Shown one piece after another: positions 52,101 to 63,202 of a stretch of 64,000 bases of DNA. A model generated the notes under the pieces. It was given only the letters and a program-made list of their open reading frames with translations, was not told where the DNA came from and did not search any database. A program made the translations under genes and the position numbers. The number at the start of each line of letters is the position of its first letter. Position 1 is the first letter of the stretch. Origin of the DNA: Meconema thalassinum (Eukaryota; Arthropoda; Insecta; Orthoptera; Tettigoniidae); contig OX336390.1 of the NCBI GenBank assembly GCA_946902985.2, positions 526,336,861 to 526,400,860 of the forward strand, in the 5' to 3' direction.

Positions 52101-54999
52101 TTCTAAGCTCAGGCATAAACAGATTAATCCTAGACATAAACATTCAAAGCGCAGACATAAACAGAATAATCCTAGTCATAAACATTCTAAGCTCAGATAT
52201 AAACATATTAATCCTGGTCATAAACACTCTAAGCTCAGACATAAACATATTAATCCTAGTCATAAACATTCTACGCGCAGACATAAACATATTAATCCTA
52301 GTCATAGACATTCTAAGCTCAGATATAAACATATTAATCCTGGTCATAAACATTCTAAGCTCGGACATAAGCGTATTAATCCTAGTCATAAACATTCTAC
52401 GCACAGACATAAACATTAATCCTAGTCATAAACATTCTAAGCGCAGACAAAAACATATTAATCCTAGCCATAAACATTCTAAGCGCAGACATAAACATAT
52501 TAATCCTAGTAATAAACATTCTAAGCTCAGGCATAAACAGATTAATCCTAGTCATAAACATTCAAAGCGCAGACATAAACATATTAATCCTAGTCATAAA
52601 CATTCTAAGCTCAGATATAAACATATTAATCCTAGTCATAAACATCCTAAGTTCAGATATAAACATATTAATCCTGGTCATAAACTTTCTACGCGCAGAC
52701 ATAAACATATTCATCCTGGTCATAAACATTCTAAGCTCAGATATAAACATATTAATCCTAGTCATAAACATTCTAAGCTTAGATATAAACATATTAATCC
52801 TAGTCATAAACATTCTAAGCTCAGGCATAAACATTAATCCTAGTCATAAACATTCTAAGCGCAGACATAAACATATTAATCCTAGTCATAAACATTCTAA
52901 GTGCAGACATAAACAGATTAATCCTAGTCATAAACATTCTAAGCGCAGACATACACATATTAATCCTAGTCATAAACATTCTATGCTCAGGCATAAACAT
53001 ATTAATCCTAGTCATAAACATTCTAAGCGCAGACATGAACATATGAATCCTAGTCATAAACATTCTAAGCTCAGGCATAAACATATTAATCCTGGTCATA
53101 AACATATTAATCCTAGACATAAACATTCTAAGCTCAGGCATAAACAGAGTAATCCTAGTCATAAACATTCTAAGCTCAGATATAAACATATTAAACCTGG
53201 TCATAAACATTCTAAGCTCAGACATGAACATATTAATCCTGGTCATAAACATTCTAAGCTCAGGCATAAACATATTAATCCTAGTCATAAACATTCTAAG
53301 CTCAGATATAAACATATTTATCCTGGTCATAAACATTCTACGCGCAGACATAAACACATTAATCCTGGTCATAAACATACTAAGCTCAGATATAAACATA
53401 TTAATCCTAGTCAAAAACATTCTAAGCTCAGATATAAACATATTAATCCTGGTCATAAACATTCTAAGCTCAGACATAAACATATTATTCCTAGTCATAA
53501 ACATTCTACGCGCAGACATAAACATATTAATCCTAGTCATAGACATTCTAAGCTCAGATATAAACATATTAATCCTGGTCATAAACATTCTAAGCTCGGA
53601 CATAAGCATATTAATCCTAGTCATAAACATTCTACGAGCAGACATAAACATATTAATCCTAGTCATTAACATTCTAAGCGCAGACATAAACATATTAATC
53701 CTAGTCATAAACATTCTAAGCTCAGATATGAACATATTAATCCTAGTCATAAATATTCTAAGTTCAGATATAAACATATTAATCCTAGTCATAAACATTC
53801 TAAGCTCAGGGATAAACATTTATCCTAGTCATAAACATTCTAAGCGCAGACATAAACATATTAATCCTAGTGATAAACATTCTAAGCGCAGACATAAACA
53901 TATTAATCCTAGTCATAAGCACACTAAGCTCAGGCATAAACAGATTAATCGTAGTCATAAACATTCTAAGCGCAGACATAAACAGATTAATCCTAGTCAT
54001 AAACACCCTAAGCTCAGATATAAACATATTAATCCTAGTCATAAATATTCTAAGCGCAGACATAAACAGATTAATCCTAGTCCGAAACATTCTAAGCGCA
54101 GACATAAACAAATTAATCCTAGTCATAAACATTCTAAGCGCAGGCATAAACAGATTAATCCTAGTCCTAAACATTCTAAGCTCAGGCATAAACATATTAA
54201 TCCTAGTCATAAACATTCTAAGCGCAGACATAAACATATTAATCCTTGTCATAAACATTCTAAGCTCAAGCATAAACATATTAATCCTGGTCATAAACAT
54301 ATTAATCCTAGTCATAAACATTCTAAGCTCAGGCATAAACAGTTTAATCCTAGTCATGAACATTCTAAGCTCAGACATAAGAATATTTATCCTAGTCATA
54401 AACATTCTAAGCTCAGATATAAACATATTAATCCTGGTCATAAACATTCTAAGCTCAGGTATAAGCATATTAATCCTAGTCATAATCATTCTAAGCGCAG
54501 ACATTAACATATTAATCCTAGTCATGAACATTCTAAGCTCAGACACAAACATATTATTCCTAGTCATAAACCTTCTAAGCTCAGATATAAACATGTTAAT
54601 CCTGGTCATAAACATTCTAAGCTCAGGTATAAACATATTAATCCTAGTCATAAACATTCCAAGCGCAGACATAAACATATTAATCCTAGTCAAAAACATT
54701 CTATGCTCAGATATAAACATATTAATCCTAGTCATAAACATTCTAAGCTCAGGCATAAACATATTAATCCTAGTCACAAACATTCTAAGCTCAGGTATAA
54801 ACATATTAATCCTAGTCATAAACATTCTAAGCTCAGACATAAACATATTAATCCTAGTCATAAACATTCTAAGCTCAGATATAAACATATTAATCCTAGT
54901 CATAAACATTCTACGCTCAGATATAAACATATTAATCCTGGTCATAAACATTCTAAGCTCAGACATGAACATATTAATCCTAGTCACAAACATTCTTAA
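49106..54999 (+). repeat. 42-bp minisatellite array, roughly 140 units
   Basis: The unit is ACATTCTAAGCTCAGACATA joined to AACATATTAATCCTAGTCAT and AA. The main variants are TCTACGCGCAG for TCTAAGCTCAG, AGATATAAA for AGACATAAA, and CCTGGTCAT for CCTAGTCAT. Shorter units missing ACATAT-type segments occur, mostly before 49850. The period of 42 is a multiple of 3, so long frames stay open on both strands with 14-residue repeats (plus: INILSSDINILILV and HKHSKLRHKHINPS; minus: MFMSELRMFMTRIN). I read these as by-products and not genes. A non-repeat island interrupts at about 50809-50912. Confidence 0.95.
50853..50912. repeat. 60-bp perfect palindrome inside the minisatellite
   Basis: The arms are 50853-50882 (GTTTAGTGCTTTTCAGTCGG, TCAACACGAA) and 50883-50912, its exact reverse complement, centred on GAATTC with no spacer. 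About 45 bp of other non-repeat sequence precede it. The 42-bp array runs in the same direction on both sides. Confidence 0.97.
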
Positions 55000-55090
55000 T
55001 CCTAAAAACTCAGCGTACCTTCTAGGTTTTTGCCGTGTCTTTTGCGGGGTGCACCATGTCATGCTCATCAGCTGGCTCTTGGTGACCGTG
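54997..55090 (-). repeat. Relative of the foldback repeat at 31510-31920
   Basis: On the minus strand: AGAGCCAGCTGATGAGCAT, GGTGCACCCCGCAAAAG, ACACGGCAAAAACCTAG and GCTGAGTTTTTA, in the same order as at 31530-31660. The GGCGAAA part is not preserved. It abuts the right end of the 42-bp array. Confidence 0.6.
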
Positions 55091-55415
55091 CAAATGTGAT
55101 ATGGGAATATCTTCAAACTAGTTACCGAACCTCCTCTTGAAGTTAGCCGAGGCTCTGTGTACATTCTCGCTCACTCCCTCACTTTCAGTATTGAACTTCT
55201 ATGAAGAGTTGAGACAATGGAATGTTCAATATTTGATGTGCTCTACAACTTCATTTATTAGCGAGACTGAAACAAGGATAGCAATCCTATTCTATTAATT
55301 AGCACATGGGCAGAAGGAAGATGGTGCATGTCTTGGAATTGAAGGACCATTCTGGATCAATGGGAATGATCATCCCCTCTGACATTAAGGTTGCGTTTTA
55401 TCTCATACTAGCAAC
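55091..55415. other. No recognisable gene
   Basis: Short spacer without motif. Confidence 0.45.
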
Positions 55416-56760
55416 CCAGCCCGGCTTCGCCCGGGAACAGTTGTGAATGCATTACGTGATAAGCACTTCTTTACGATGTCAATGAACTACGATCTATATC
55501 CGTTTTACGTCTCGGCATGATGGGTTAAAATCACTGACTGGACTATTAACTATATTATCATGGAGATGCAAGTGCAACAAATTCTTTTCAGACGTAATTT
55601 AAGAATGGCGAGCTGTATGAAACACAAAGCCCCTTCCCTCCAATCTAAAGACACTTATAGTGTACGACATATTGAATATATATATATATATATATATAAC
55701 TTTTCATGTTGAACAATTCTTACACTCATTGTATATTGATATTTTTAACGGTTTGCCCAGCGTAGGCCTAAAAATCGCACGGACGCCAGGATTTTTTCGA
55801 ATTTTTCTCTGAAATCGTTACTGCTTGGCTTCCTTTGATCATAAATAAATTATTTTCTACTCAAACCTTCCTCGAGGTATCCTTTACAGAATGGTAAAAA
55901 TTGCATCAATATCCATGCAGTGGTTCTCGAGATTACCCGTGACATCCAAGAATCGGGGACTTTGTTTTATACCAAGTAGAGATTATACGCCAATCAGTAT
56001 AATTTAATATAATATAATCCCCCTTTCGTCCAATCTTAAATTGACTGTGAATTTTGCGGAACGAAAAGTTCAGAGGCAAAATGAGAGTTGCACTTCCGGG
56101 GAATGGCGAGGTGAATGAAACTCAAATCCCCCTTCCGTCAAATCTTAACTTGACTGTGTTTCACAGGCGAAATGAAGAAAACCCGAGTTGCACTTCCAGG
56201 GAAACTCCAAACACAACTACCCTTCTCAGAAGTCTTAACTCAACACGACTCGACGGTTTGCTGCTGGCTGTATCTGGGGCAATAGATTCGCCCGCTAGCT
56301 AGGCTGTAACAGGGATGATAGACTCGCCCTTAGCTAGCTCGAAAACTGTCACCTCAGTAGTTGAATGGACATGGTTGGAAGAAATCAAAACGTAAAAACA
56401 CTTATAGTGGGCGATGTATTGAAGATAGACATATGCTCTCGCGGACTTTCTTGTAGAACTTTCCATGCTAAACAATTCTTACACTCATAGTATTCAGATA
56501 TTTTTAACGGTTTGCCCAGCGTAAGCTTACAAAGTGCTCGGACGCCAGGTTTTTTTTTTCGACTTTTCCACTGAAATCGTTACTGCTCGGCTTTCTTTGA
56601 TCATAAATAAATAATTTTCTACAGAAATCATCCTCGATATATCCTTTACAGAATGGTGAAAACCGCATCAAAATCCATCCAGTGGTTCTCGAGTTTACCC
56701 GTAACATCCAAGAATCGGGGACTATGTTTTATACTAAGTTGAGATCTGAGCGCTTCGATA
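55416..56760 (+). repeat. Unclassified repeat, two partial tandem copies
   Basis: Begins with GCAACCCAGCCCGGCTTCGC at 55420. A block of ~290 bp (55699-55990) recurs at 56455-56745: AACAATTCTTACACTCAT, TTTTTAACGGTTTGCCCAGC, GGACGCCAGG, TGATCATAAATAAAT, TCCTTTACAGAATGGT and CCAAGAATCGGGGACT are common. The offset is about 755 bp. AT dinucleotides lie at 55675-55698. The family is not identified. Confidence 0.75.
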
Positions 56761-57010
56761 CTCTTAATACCTTTATTGTATGTCGTATGGCAACCTCGTC
56801 AAAAAAGAGTGTACGCTTCTATTGTTCCCCCACGTCATGTGCTATGGGATTCCTTACTGCCCAGAGTTCCGATATAGTGTAACACATGAGTTCAGTGATG
56901 TAGATGGGATTGGTCACATGATACAGGGGATGATATTATGTTCACACGAAGAATTCTTATTTACTTTAAAGTAGGAATTCTCACTTACTACTTACCTTAA
57001 ACGACTAATA
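56761..57010. other. No recognisable gene
   Basis: Spacer before the satellite. Short frames without motifs. Confidence 0.45.
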
Positions 57011-57019
57011 CTTACGACA

Positions 57020-59400
57020 AATTCTATTTACATATTTATTTAATTAATTAATTACCTTAAACTAAGAATTCATACTTCATTATTTAATTACTTAATTAAT
57101 TATCTTAAGCTACGAATTCTTACTTACTGTACTTACTTACATACAATATTCGCCGAATTCTTACTTACTTATTTATTTACTTAGTTAATTAATTAACTTA
57201 AGCTACGAATTCTTACTTACTGTACTTACTTACATACAATATTCGCCGAATTCTTACTTACTTATTTATTTACTTAGTTAATTAATTAACTTAAGCTACG
57301 AATTCTTACTTACTGTACTTACTTACATACAATATTCGCCGAATTCTTACTTACTTATTTATTTACTTAGTTAATTAATTAACTTAAGTAACGAATTCTT
57401 ACTTACTGTACTTACTTACATACAATATTCGCCGAATTCTTACTTACTTATTTATTTACTTAGTTAATTAATTATCTTAAGCTACGAATTCTTACTTACT
57501 GTACTTACTTACATACAATATTCGCCGAATTCTTACTTACTTATTTATTTACTTAGTTAATTAATTATCTTAAGCTACGAATTCTTACTTACTGTACTTA
57601 CTTACTTACAATATTCGCCGAATTCTTACTTACTTATTTACTTAGTTAATTAATTAACTTAAGCTACGAATTCTTACTTACTGTACTTACTTACATACAA
57701 TATTCGCCGAATTCTTACTTACTTATTTATTTACTTAGTTAATTAATTATCTTAAGCTACGAATTCTTACTTACTGTACTTACTTACATACAATATTCGC
57801 CGAATTCTTACTTACTTATTTATTTACTTAGTTAATTAATTAACTTAAGCTACGAATTCTTACTTACTGTACTTACTTACATACAATATTCGCCGAATTC
57901 TTACTTACTTATTTATTTACTTAGTTAATTAATTAACTTAAGCTACGAATTCTTACTTACTGTACTTACTTACATACAATATTCGCCGAATTCTTACTTA
58001 CTTATTTATTTACTTAGTTAATTAATTAACTTAAGTAACGAATTCTTACTTACTGTACTTACTTACATACAATATTCGCCGAATTCTTACTTACTTATTT
58101 ATTTACTTAGTTAATTAATTATCTTAAGCTACGAATTCTTACTTACTGTACTTACTTACATACAATATTCGCCGAATTCTTACTTACTTATTTATTTACT
58201 TAGTTAATTAATTATCTTAAGCTACGAATTCTTACTTACTGTACTTACTTACTTACAATATTCGCCGAATTCTTACTTACTTATTTATTTACTTAGTTAA
58301 TTAATTAACTTAAGCTACGAATTCTTACTTACTGTACTTACTTACATACAATATTCGCCGAATTCTTACTTACTTATTTATTTACTTAGTTAATTAATTA
58401 TCTTAAGCTACGAATTCTTACTTACTGTACTTACTTACATACAATATTCGCCGAATTCTTACTTACTTATTTATTTACTTAGTTAATTAATTAACTTAAG
58501 CTACGAATTCTTACTTACTGTACTTACTTACATACAATATTCGCCGAATTCTTACTTACTTATTTATTTACTTAGTTAATTAATTATCTTAAGCTACGAA
58601 TTCTTACTTACTGTACTTACTTACATACAATATTCGCCGAATTCTTACTTACTTATTTATTTACTTAGTTAATTAATTATCTTAAGCTACGAATTCTTAC
58701 TTACTGTACTTACTTACTTACAATATTCGCCGAATTCTTACTTACTTATTTATTTACTTAGTTAATTAATTAACTTAAGCTACGAATTCTTACTTACTGT
58801 ACTTACTTACATACAATATTCGCCGAATTCTTACTTACTTATTTATTTACTTAGTTAATTAATTATCTTAAGCTACGAATTCTTACTTACTGTACTTACT
58901 TACTTACAATATTCGCCGAATTCTTACTTACTTATTTATTTACTTAGTTAATTAATTAACTTAAGTAACGAATTCTTACTTACTGTACTTACTTACATAC
59001 AATATTCGCCGAATTCTTACTTACTTATTTATTTACTTAGTTAATTAATTATCTTAAGCTACGAATTCTTACTTACTGTACTTACTTACTTATTTATTTA
59101 CTTAGTTAATTAATTATCTTAAGCTACGAATTCTTACTTACTGTACTTACTTACTTATTTATTTACTTAGTTAATTAATTATCTTAAGCTACGAATTCTT
59201 ACTTACTGTACTTACTTACATACAATATTCGCCGAATTCTTACTTACTTATTTATTTACTTAGTTAATTAATTATCTTAAGCTACGAATTCTTACTTACT
59301 GTACTTACTTACATACAATATTCGCCGAATTCTTACTTACTTATTTATTTACTTAGTTAATTAATTATCTTAAGCTACGAATTCTTACTTACTTATATAA
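57020..59400 (+). repeat. 93-bp satellite array with 7-unit higher-order period
   Basis: The consensus unit runs CTTAAGCTACGAATTCTTAC, TTACTGTACTTACTTACATA, CAATATTCGCCGAATTC, TTACTTACTTATTTATTTAC, TTAGTTAATTAATTAA. Most units are exactly 93 bp (starts 57197, 57290, 57383, 57476, ...), about 25 in all. Two truncated units lie at 59053-59182. Neighbouring units differ only at diagnostic bases, so homogenisation is recent. The unit contains TTAC-type runs like those of the flanking microsatellite. Confidence 0.96.
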
Positions 59401-59411
59401 GATGACGAATT

Positions 59412-59445
<34 letters not shown>

Positions 59446-59459
59446 GTACTTACATACTT
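59401..59459 (+). repeat. TTAC microsatellite, left stub
   Basis: TTAC units leading into the SINE. The last 12 bases (ACTTACATACTT) are that SINE's target duplication. Confidence 0.9.
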
Positions 59460-59837
59460 GGCTGGCTGCGTGGTTCAGCGGTAACGTTCTCGCTTATTAA
59501 GCCCAAGGTTGCAGGATCGAATCCTGGCGCAGCCAGTTGGCATTTGAGAGTGTGCAAATGCGAGGAAGCCGTGTCAGTAGATTTACTGGCACGATCAAGA
59601 TTCCCTTCGGGGCAAAATCCCGGCACCCCGGCGTCTCAGTAAGCCGCAGTAGTTAAAAGGGACGTTTCTTTCTTTTACTCGGGAAGTGGGAAATCTTACA
59701 TAAGACTTTGAGAAGGTTCCGCGCTCCTCAAGTGTGTGGGATTCTTACCCACTAAAAACCATACCCTATCCTCTTGACAAAATCCATCCACTTTCGTATT
59801 ATTCCAGGGACGTAAAACCAATAACAATATCATTATT
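59460..59837 (+). mobile_element. tRNA-headed SINE in the TTAC microsatellite
   Basis: The head GGCTGGCTGCGTGGTTCAGC (A box), then GGATCGAATCCTGGCGCAGC (B box), closes on itself like a tRNA (GGCTGGCTGCG with CGCAGCCA). The body has CTTCGGGGCAAAATCCCGGC. The tail is AATAACAATATCATTATT. ACTTACATACTT is duplicated at 59448-59459 and 59838-59849. Confidence 0.92.
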
Positions 59838-59864
59838 ACTTACATACTTACCGTTTGGGACGAT

Positions 59865-59925
59865 GTCCTCGTAGTTCCGCCCCTTAAAACAACAATAACA
59901 AACTAACTAACTAACTAACTAACTA
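59865..59925 (+). mobile_element. Retroelement tail (CCCCTTAAAACAACAATAAC type)
   Basis: GTCCTCGTAGTTCCGCCCCT, then TAAAACAACAATAAC and a CTAA repeat. The same tail forms the 38-bp insertion at 28553-28590. About 15 bp further right an inverted relative occurs (GTTGTT repeat, then TTTTAAGGGGTGG, 59938-59977). Confidence 0.6.
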
Positions 59926-59977
59926 GATTACTAGCTTGTTGTTGTTGTTGTTGTTGTTGTTGTTTTAAGGGGTGGAA

Positions 59978-60161
59978 ACACGTGGTCATCTGCGAGGTTT
60001 ACTAGCTTGCTTACTTGTTTACTTGCCTACTTATTTACTTACTTACTTATTTACTTACTTACTTACTTATCTACTTACTTACTTATTTACTTACTTACAT
60101 ACTTACTTACTTACTTACTTACATACTTATTTACTTACTTACTTATTTACTTGCTTACTTA

Positions 60162-60195
<34 letters not shown>

Positions 60196-61013
60196 AATTT
60201 ACTTACTTATTTACTTACTTACTTACTTACTTATTTACTTACCTACTTACTTACTTATTAACTTACTTACTTATTTACTTACTTACATACTTACTTACTT
60301 ATTAACTTACTTACTTACTTACTTACTTATTTACTTACTTACTTATTTACTTACTTACTTACTTACTTACTTATTTACTTACTTACTTATTTACTTACTT
60401 ACTTATTTACTTACTTACTTATTTACTTACCTACTTACTTACTTATTAACTTACTTACTTATTTACTTACTTACATACTTACTTACTTACATACTTATTT
60501 ACTTACTTACTTACATACTTACTTACTTACTTACATACTTATTTACTTACTTACTTACTTATTTACTTACTTATTTACTTACTTACTTACTTATTTACTT
60601 ACCTACTTACTTACTTACTTACTTACTTACTTATTAACTTACTTACTTATTTACTTACTTATTTACTTACTTACTTATTTACTTACTTACTTACTTTTTT
60701 ACTTACTCACTAACTTACTTACTTACTTACTTATTTATTTACTTACTTATTACTTACATACATACTTACTTACTTATTTACTTACTTACTTACTTACTTA
60801 CTTATTTACTTACATACAAACATACTTACTTACTTATTTACTTACTTACTTACTTACTAATTTACTTACTTACTTACTTATTTACTTACATACATACTTA
60901 CTTACTTATTTACTTACTTACTTACTTACTTACTTACTAACTTACTTACTTACTTACTTATTAACTTACTTACTTACTTATTTATTTACTTACTTATTAC
61001 TTACTTACTTATT
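59978..61013 (+). repeat. TTAC/TTAT-type microsatellite, left of the Tc1 element
   Basis: About 1 kb of TTAC units mixed with TTTA and CATA variants. Open frames of Leu/Thr/Tyr repeats result from the tetranucleotide pattern. Confidence 0.97.
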
Positions 61014-61015
61014 TA

Positions 61016-62480
61016 CACACATCAAAAAAAGTTTTGCATCACCTCGGTTCCAAGAGTTCCGGAACCGTTAAATACAAAGGGAATAGAGATCAACACAAAC
61101 AACATTTCAGCTCGTTTTATTGCTCATGAGACCCACACATTGCATGTTGTACCATCATACAGCTAGACTTTCAGCATTTGTGGTCCAGATTGCAGTACAC
61201 ACCACTACCTCTAATACCCAGTAGCACGTCCTCTTGCATTGATGCATGCCTGTATTCGCCGTGGCATACTATCCACAAGTTCATCAAGACACTGTTGGTC
61301 CAAATTGTCCCACTCCTCAACGACAATTCGGCGTAAATCTCTCAGAGTGGTTGGTGGGTCAAGACGTCCATAAACAGCCCTTTTCAACATATCCCAGGCA
61401 TGTTCGATAGGGTTCATGTCTGGCGAACATGCTGGCCACTGTAGTCGAGCGATGTCGTTATCTTGAAGGAACGCATTCACAAGATGTGCACGATGAGGTC
61501 GAGAATTGTCGTCCATGAAGACAAATGCCTCTCCAATATTCTGCCGATAAGGTTGCACTATGGGTCGGAGGATGTCATTCAGGTATCGTAAAGCCGTTTC
61601 GGAGCCTTCCATGACCACCAGTGGCGTACGTCGGCCCCACATAATGCCACCCCAAAACATCAGGGAACCACCACCTTGCTGCACTCGCTGGACAGTGTGT
61701 CTAAGACGTTCAGCCTGACCAGGGTGCCTCCAAACACGTCTCCGACGATTGTCTGGTTGAAGGCATATGCGACACTCATCGGTGAAGAGAACGTGATGCC
61801 AATTCCGTGGGGTCCATTCAGCATGTTGTTGGGCCCATCTGTACCGCGCTGCATGGTGTCGGGGTTGCAAAGCTGGACCTCGCCATGGACGTCGGGAGTG
61901 AAGTTGCGCATCATGCAGCCTATTGCGCACAGTTTGAGTTGAAACACGACGTCCTGTGGCTGAACGAAACGCATTATTCAACATGGTGGCATTGCTGTCA
62001 GGGTTCCTCCGAGCGGCAATCCGTAAGTAGCGGTCATCCACTACAGTAGTAGCCCTTGGGCGGCCTGAGCGAGGCCTGTCATCGACAGTTCCTGTATCTC
62101 TGTACCTCCTCCATGTCCGAACAACATCGCTTTGGTTCACTCTGAGACGCCTGGAAACTTCCCTTGTTGAGAGCCCTTCTTGACACAAAGTAACAATGCG
62201 GACGCGATCGAACTGCGGTATTGACCTTCTAGGCATGGTAGAACTACAGACAACATGAGCAGCGTACCTTCGTCCTGGTGGAATGACTGGAACTGATCGG
62301 CTGTCGTACCCCCTCCGTCTAATAGGCCCTGCTCATGCATGGTTGTTTACATCTTTGAGCAGTTTTAGTGACATCTATGAACAGTCAAAGGGACTGTATC
62401 TTGGATACAATATACACAGTCAACGTCTATATGCCGGAGATCTGGGAACCGAGGTGATGCAAAACTTTTTTTGATGTGTG
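61016..62480 (-). mobile_element. Intact Tc1-type transposon in microsatellite DNA
   Basis: The termini are perfect inverted repeats of 36 bp, starting CACACATCAAAAAAAGTTTT and continuing GCATCACCTCGGTTCC. They are flanked by TA on both sides (61014-61015 and 62481-62482). The 1,465-bp element carries one uninterrupted transposase gene on the minus strand. TTAC microsatellite lies on both sides. Identical termini, clean duplication and an open gene indicate a recent insertion that may still be mobile. Confidence 0.97.
61211..62236 (-). CDS. Tc1-type transposase, full length (341 aa)
   Basis: This enzyme cuts and re-inserts its element at TA dinucleotides by DDE chemistry in the nucleus. Residues 1-~110 hold two helix-turn-helix units (QEGLSTREVSRRLRVNQSDV, then a GRPR hook in RSGRPRATTV, then RRVSTQTVRNRL). 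The catalytic domain shows LFTDECRI (first D), a glycine-rich GGGSLMFWGGIMWG, FVFMDDNSRPHRAH (second D) and DMNPIEHAWDMLKRAVYGR (E). There are 34 residues between the second D and the E (DD34E). Length 341 aa is normal for Tc1 transposases. The start at 62236 (MPRRSIPQFDR) is the first Met and lies 245 bp inside the 3' terminal repeat. There is no intron, stop or frameshift, unlike every other transposase in the window. Whether it is transcribed cannot be told from sequence. Confidence 0.95.
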   Translation of the reverse strand: MPRRSIPQFDRVRIVTLCQEGLSTREVSRRLRVNQSDVVRTWRRYRDTGTVDDRPRSGRPRATTVVDDRYLRIAARRNPDSNATMLNNAFRSATGRRVSTQTVRNRLHDAQLHSRRPWRGPALQPRHHAARYRWAQQHAEWTPRNWHHVLFTDECRICLQPDNRRRRVWRHPGQAERLRHTVQRVQQGGGSLMFWGGIMWGRRTPLVVMEGSETALRYLNDILRPIVQPYRQNIGEAFVFMDDNSRPHRAHLVNAFLQDNDIARLQWPACSPDMNPIEHAWDMLKRAVYGRLDPPTTLRDLRRIVVEEWDNLDQQCLDELVDSMPRRIQACINARGRATGY

Positions 62481-62482
62481 TA

Positions 62483-63040
62483 GTTACTTACTTATCTACT
62501 TACTTACTTATTTACTTACTTACATACTTACTTACTTACTTACTTACATATTTATTTACTTACTTACTTACTTACTTATTTACTTACTTACTTACTTATT
62601 TACTTACCTACTTACTTACTTACTTACTTATTAACTTACTTACTTATTTACTTACTTACATACATACTTACTTACTTACATACTTATTTACTTACTTACT
62701 TACTTACTTATTTACTTACTTACTTATTTACTTACTTACTTACTTACTTATTTACTTACCTACTTACTTACTTACTTATTAACTTACTTACTTATTTACT
62801 TACTTATTTACTTACTTACTTATTTACTTACTTACTTACTTACTTTTTTACTTACTCACTAACTTACTTACTTACTTACTTATTTACTTACTTATTTATT
62901 GATTTACTTACATACTTACTTATTTCTTACTTACTTACATACTTACTTACTTACTTACTTACTTATTTAGTTACTTACTTACTTACTTATTTAGTTACTT
63001 ACATACTTATTTCTTACTTACTTACTTACTTACTTACTTA

Positions 63041-63080
<40 letters not shown>

Positions 63081-63148
63081 TTTACGTACTTGCTTACTTA
63101 CTTATTTACATACTTACTTTCTTACTTACTTATTTACGTACTTACTTA

Positions 63149-63202
<54 letters not shown>

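Noticed and set aside
49844..55164. Long open frames (up to ~450 codons) on both strands of the 42-bp array as repeat proteins
   Set aside because: They arise because the unit length is a multiple of three and lacks stops in several frames at once. Both strands are open together, units are broken by non-triplet changes in places, and no promoter, signal or domain is seen.
49106..59400. CRISPR-like regular arrays
   Set aside because: Both arrays are direct tandem repeats without unique spacers, in a eukaryotic setting.
9925..59540. tRNA genes at the A-box/B-box pairs
   Set aside because: Each head is continuous with a SINE body and tail and most are flanked by target duplications; none has an isolated, well-folded tRNA with a terminator.
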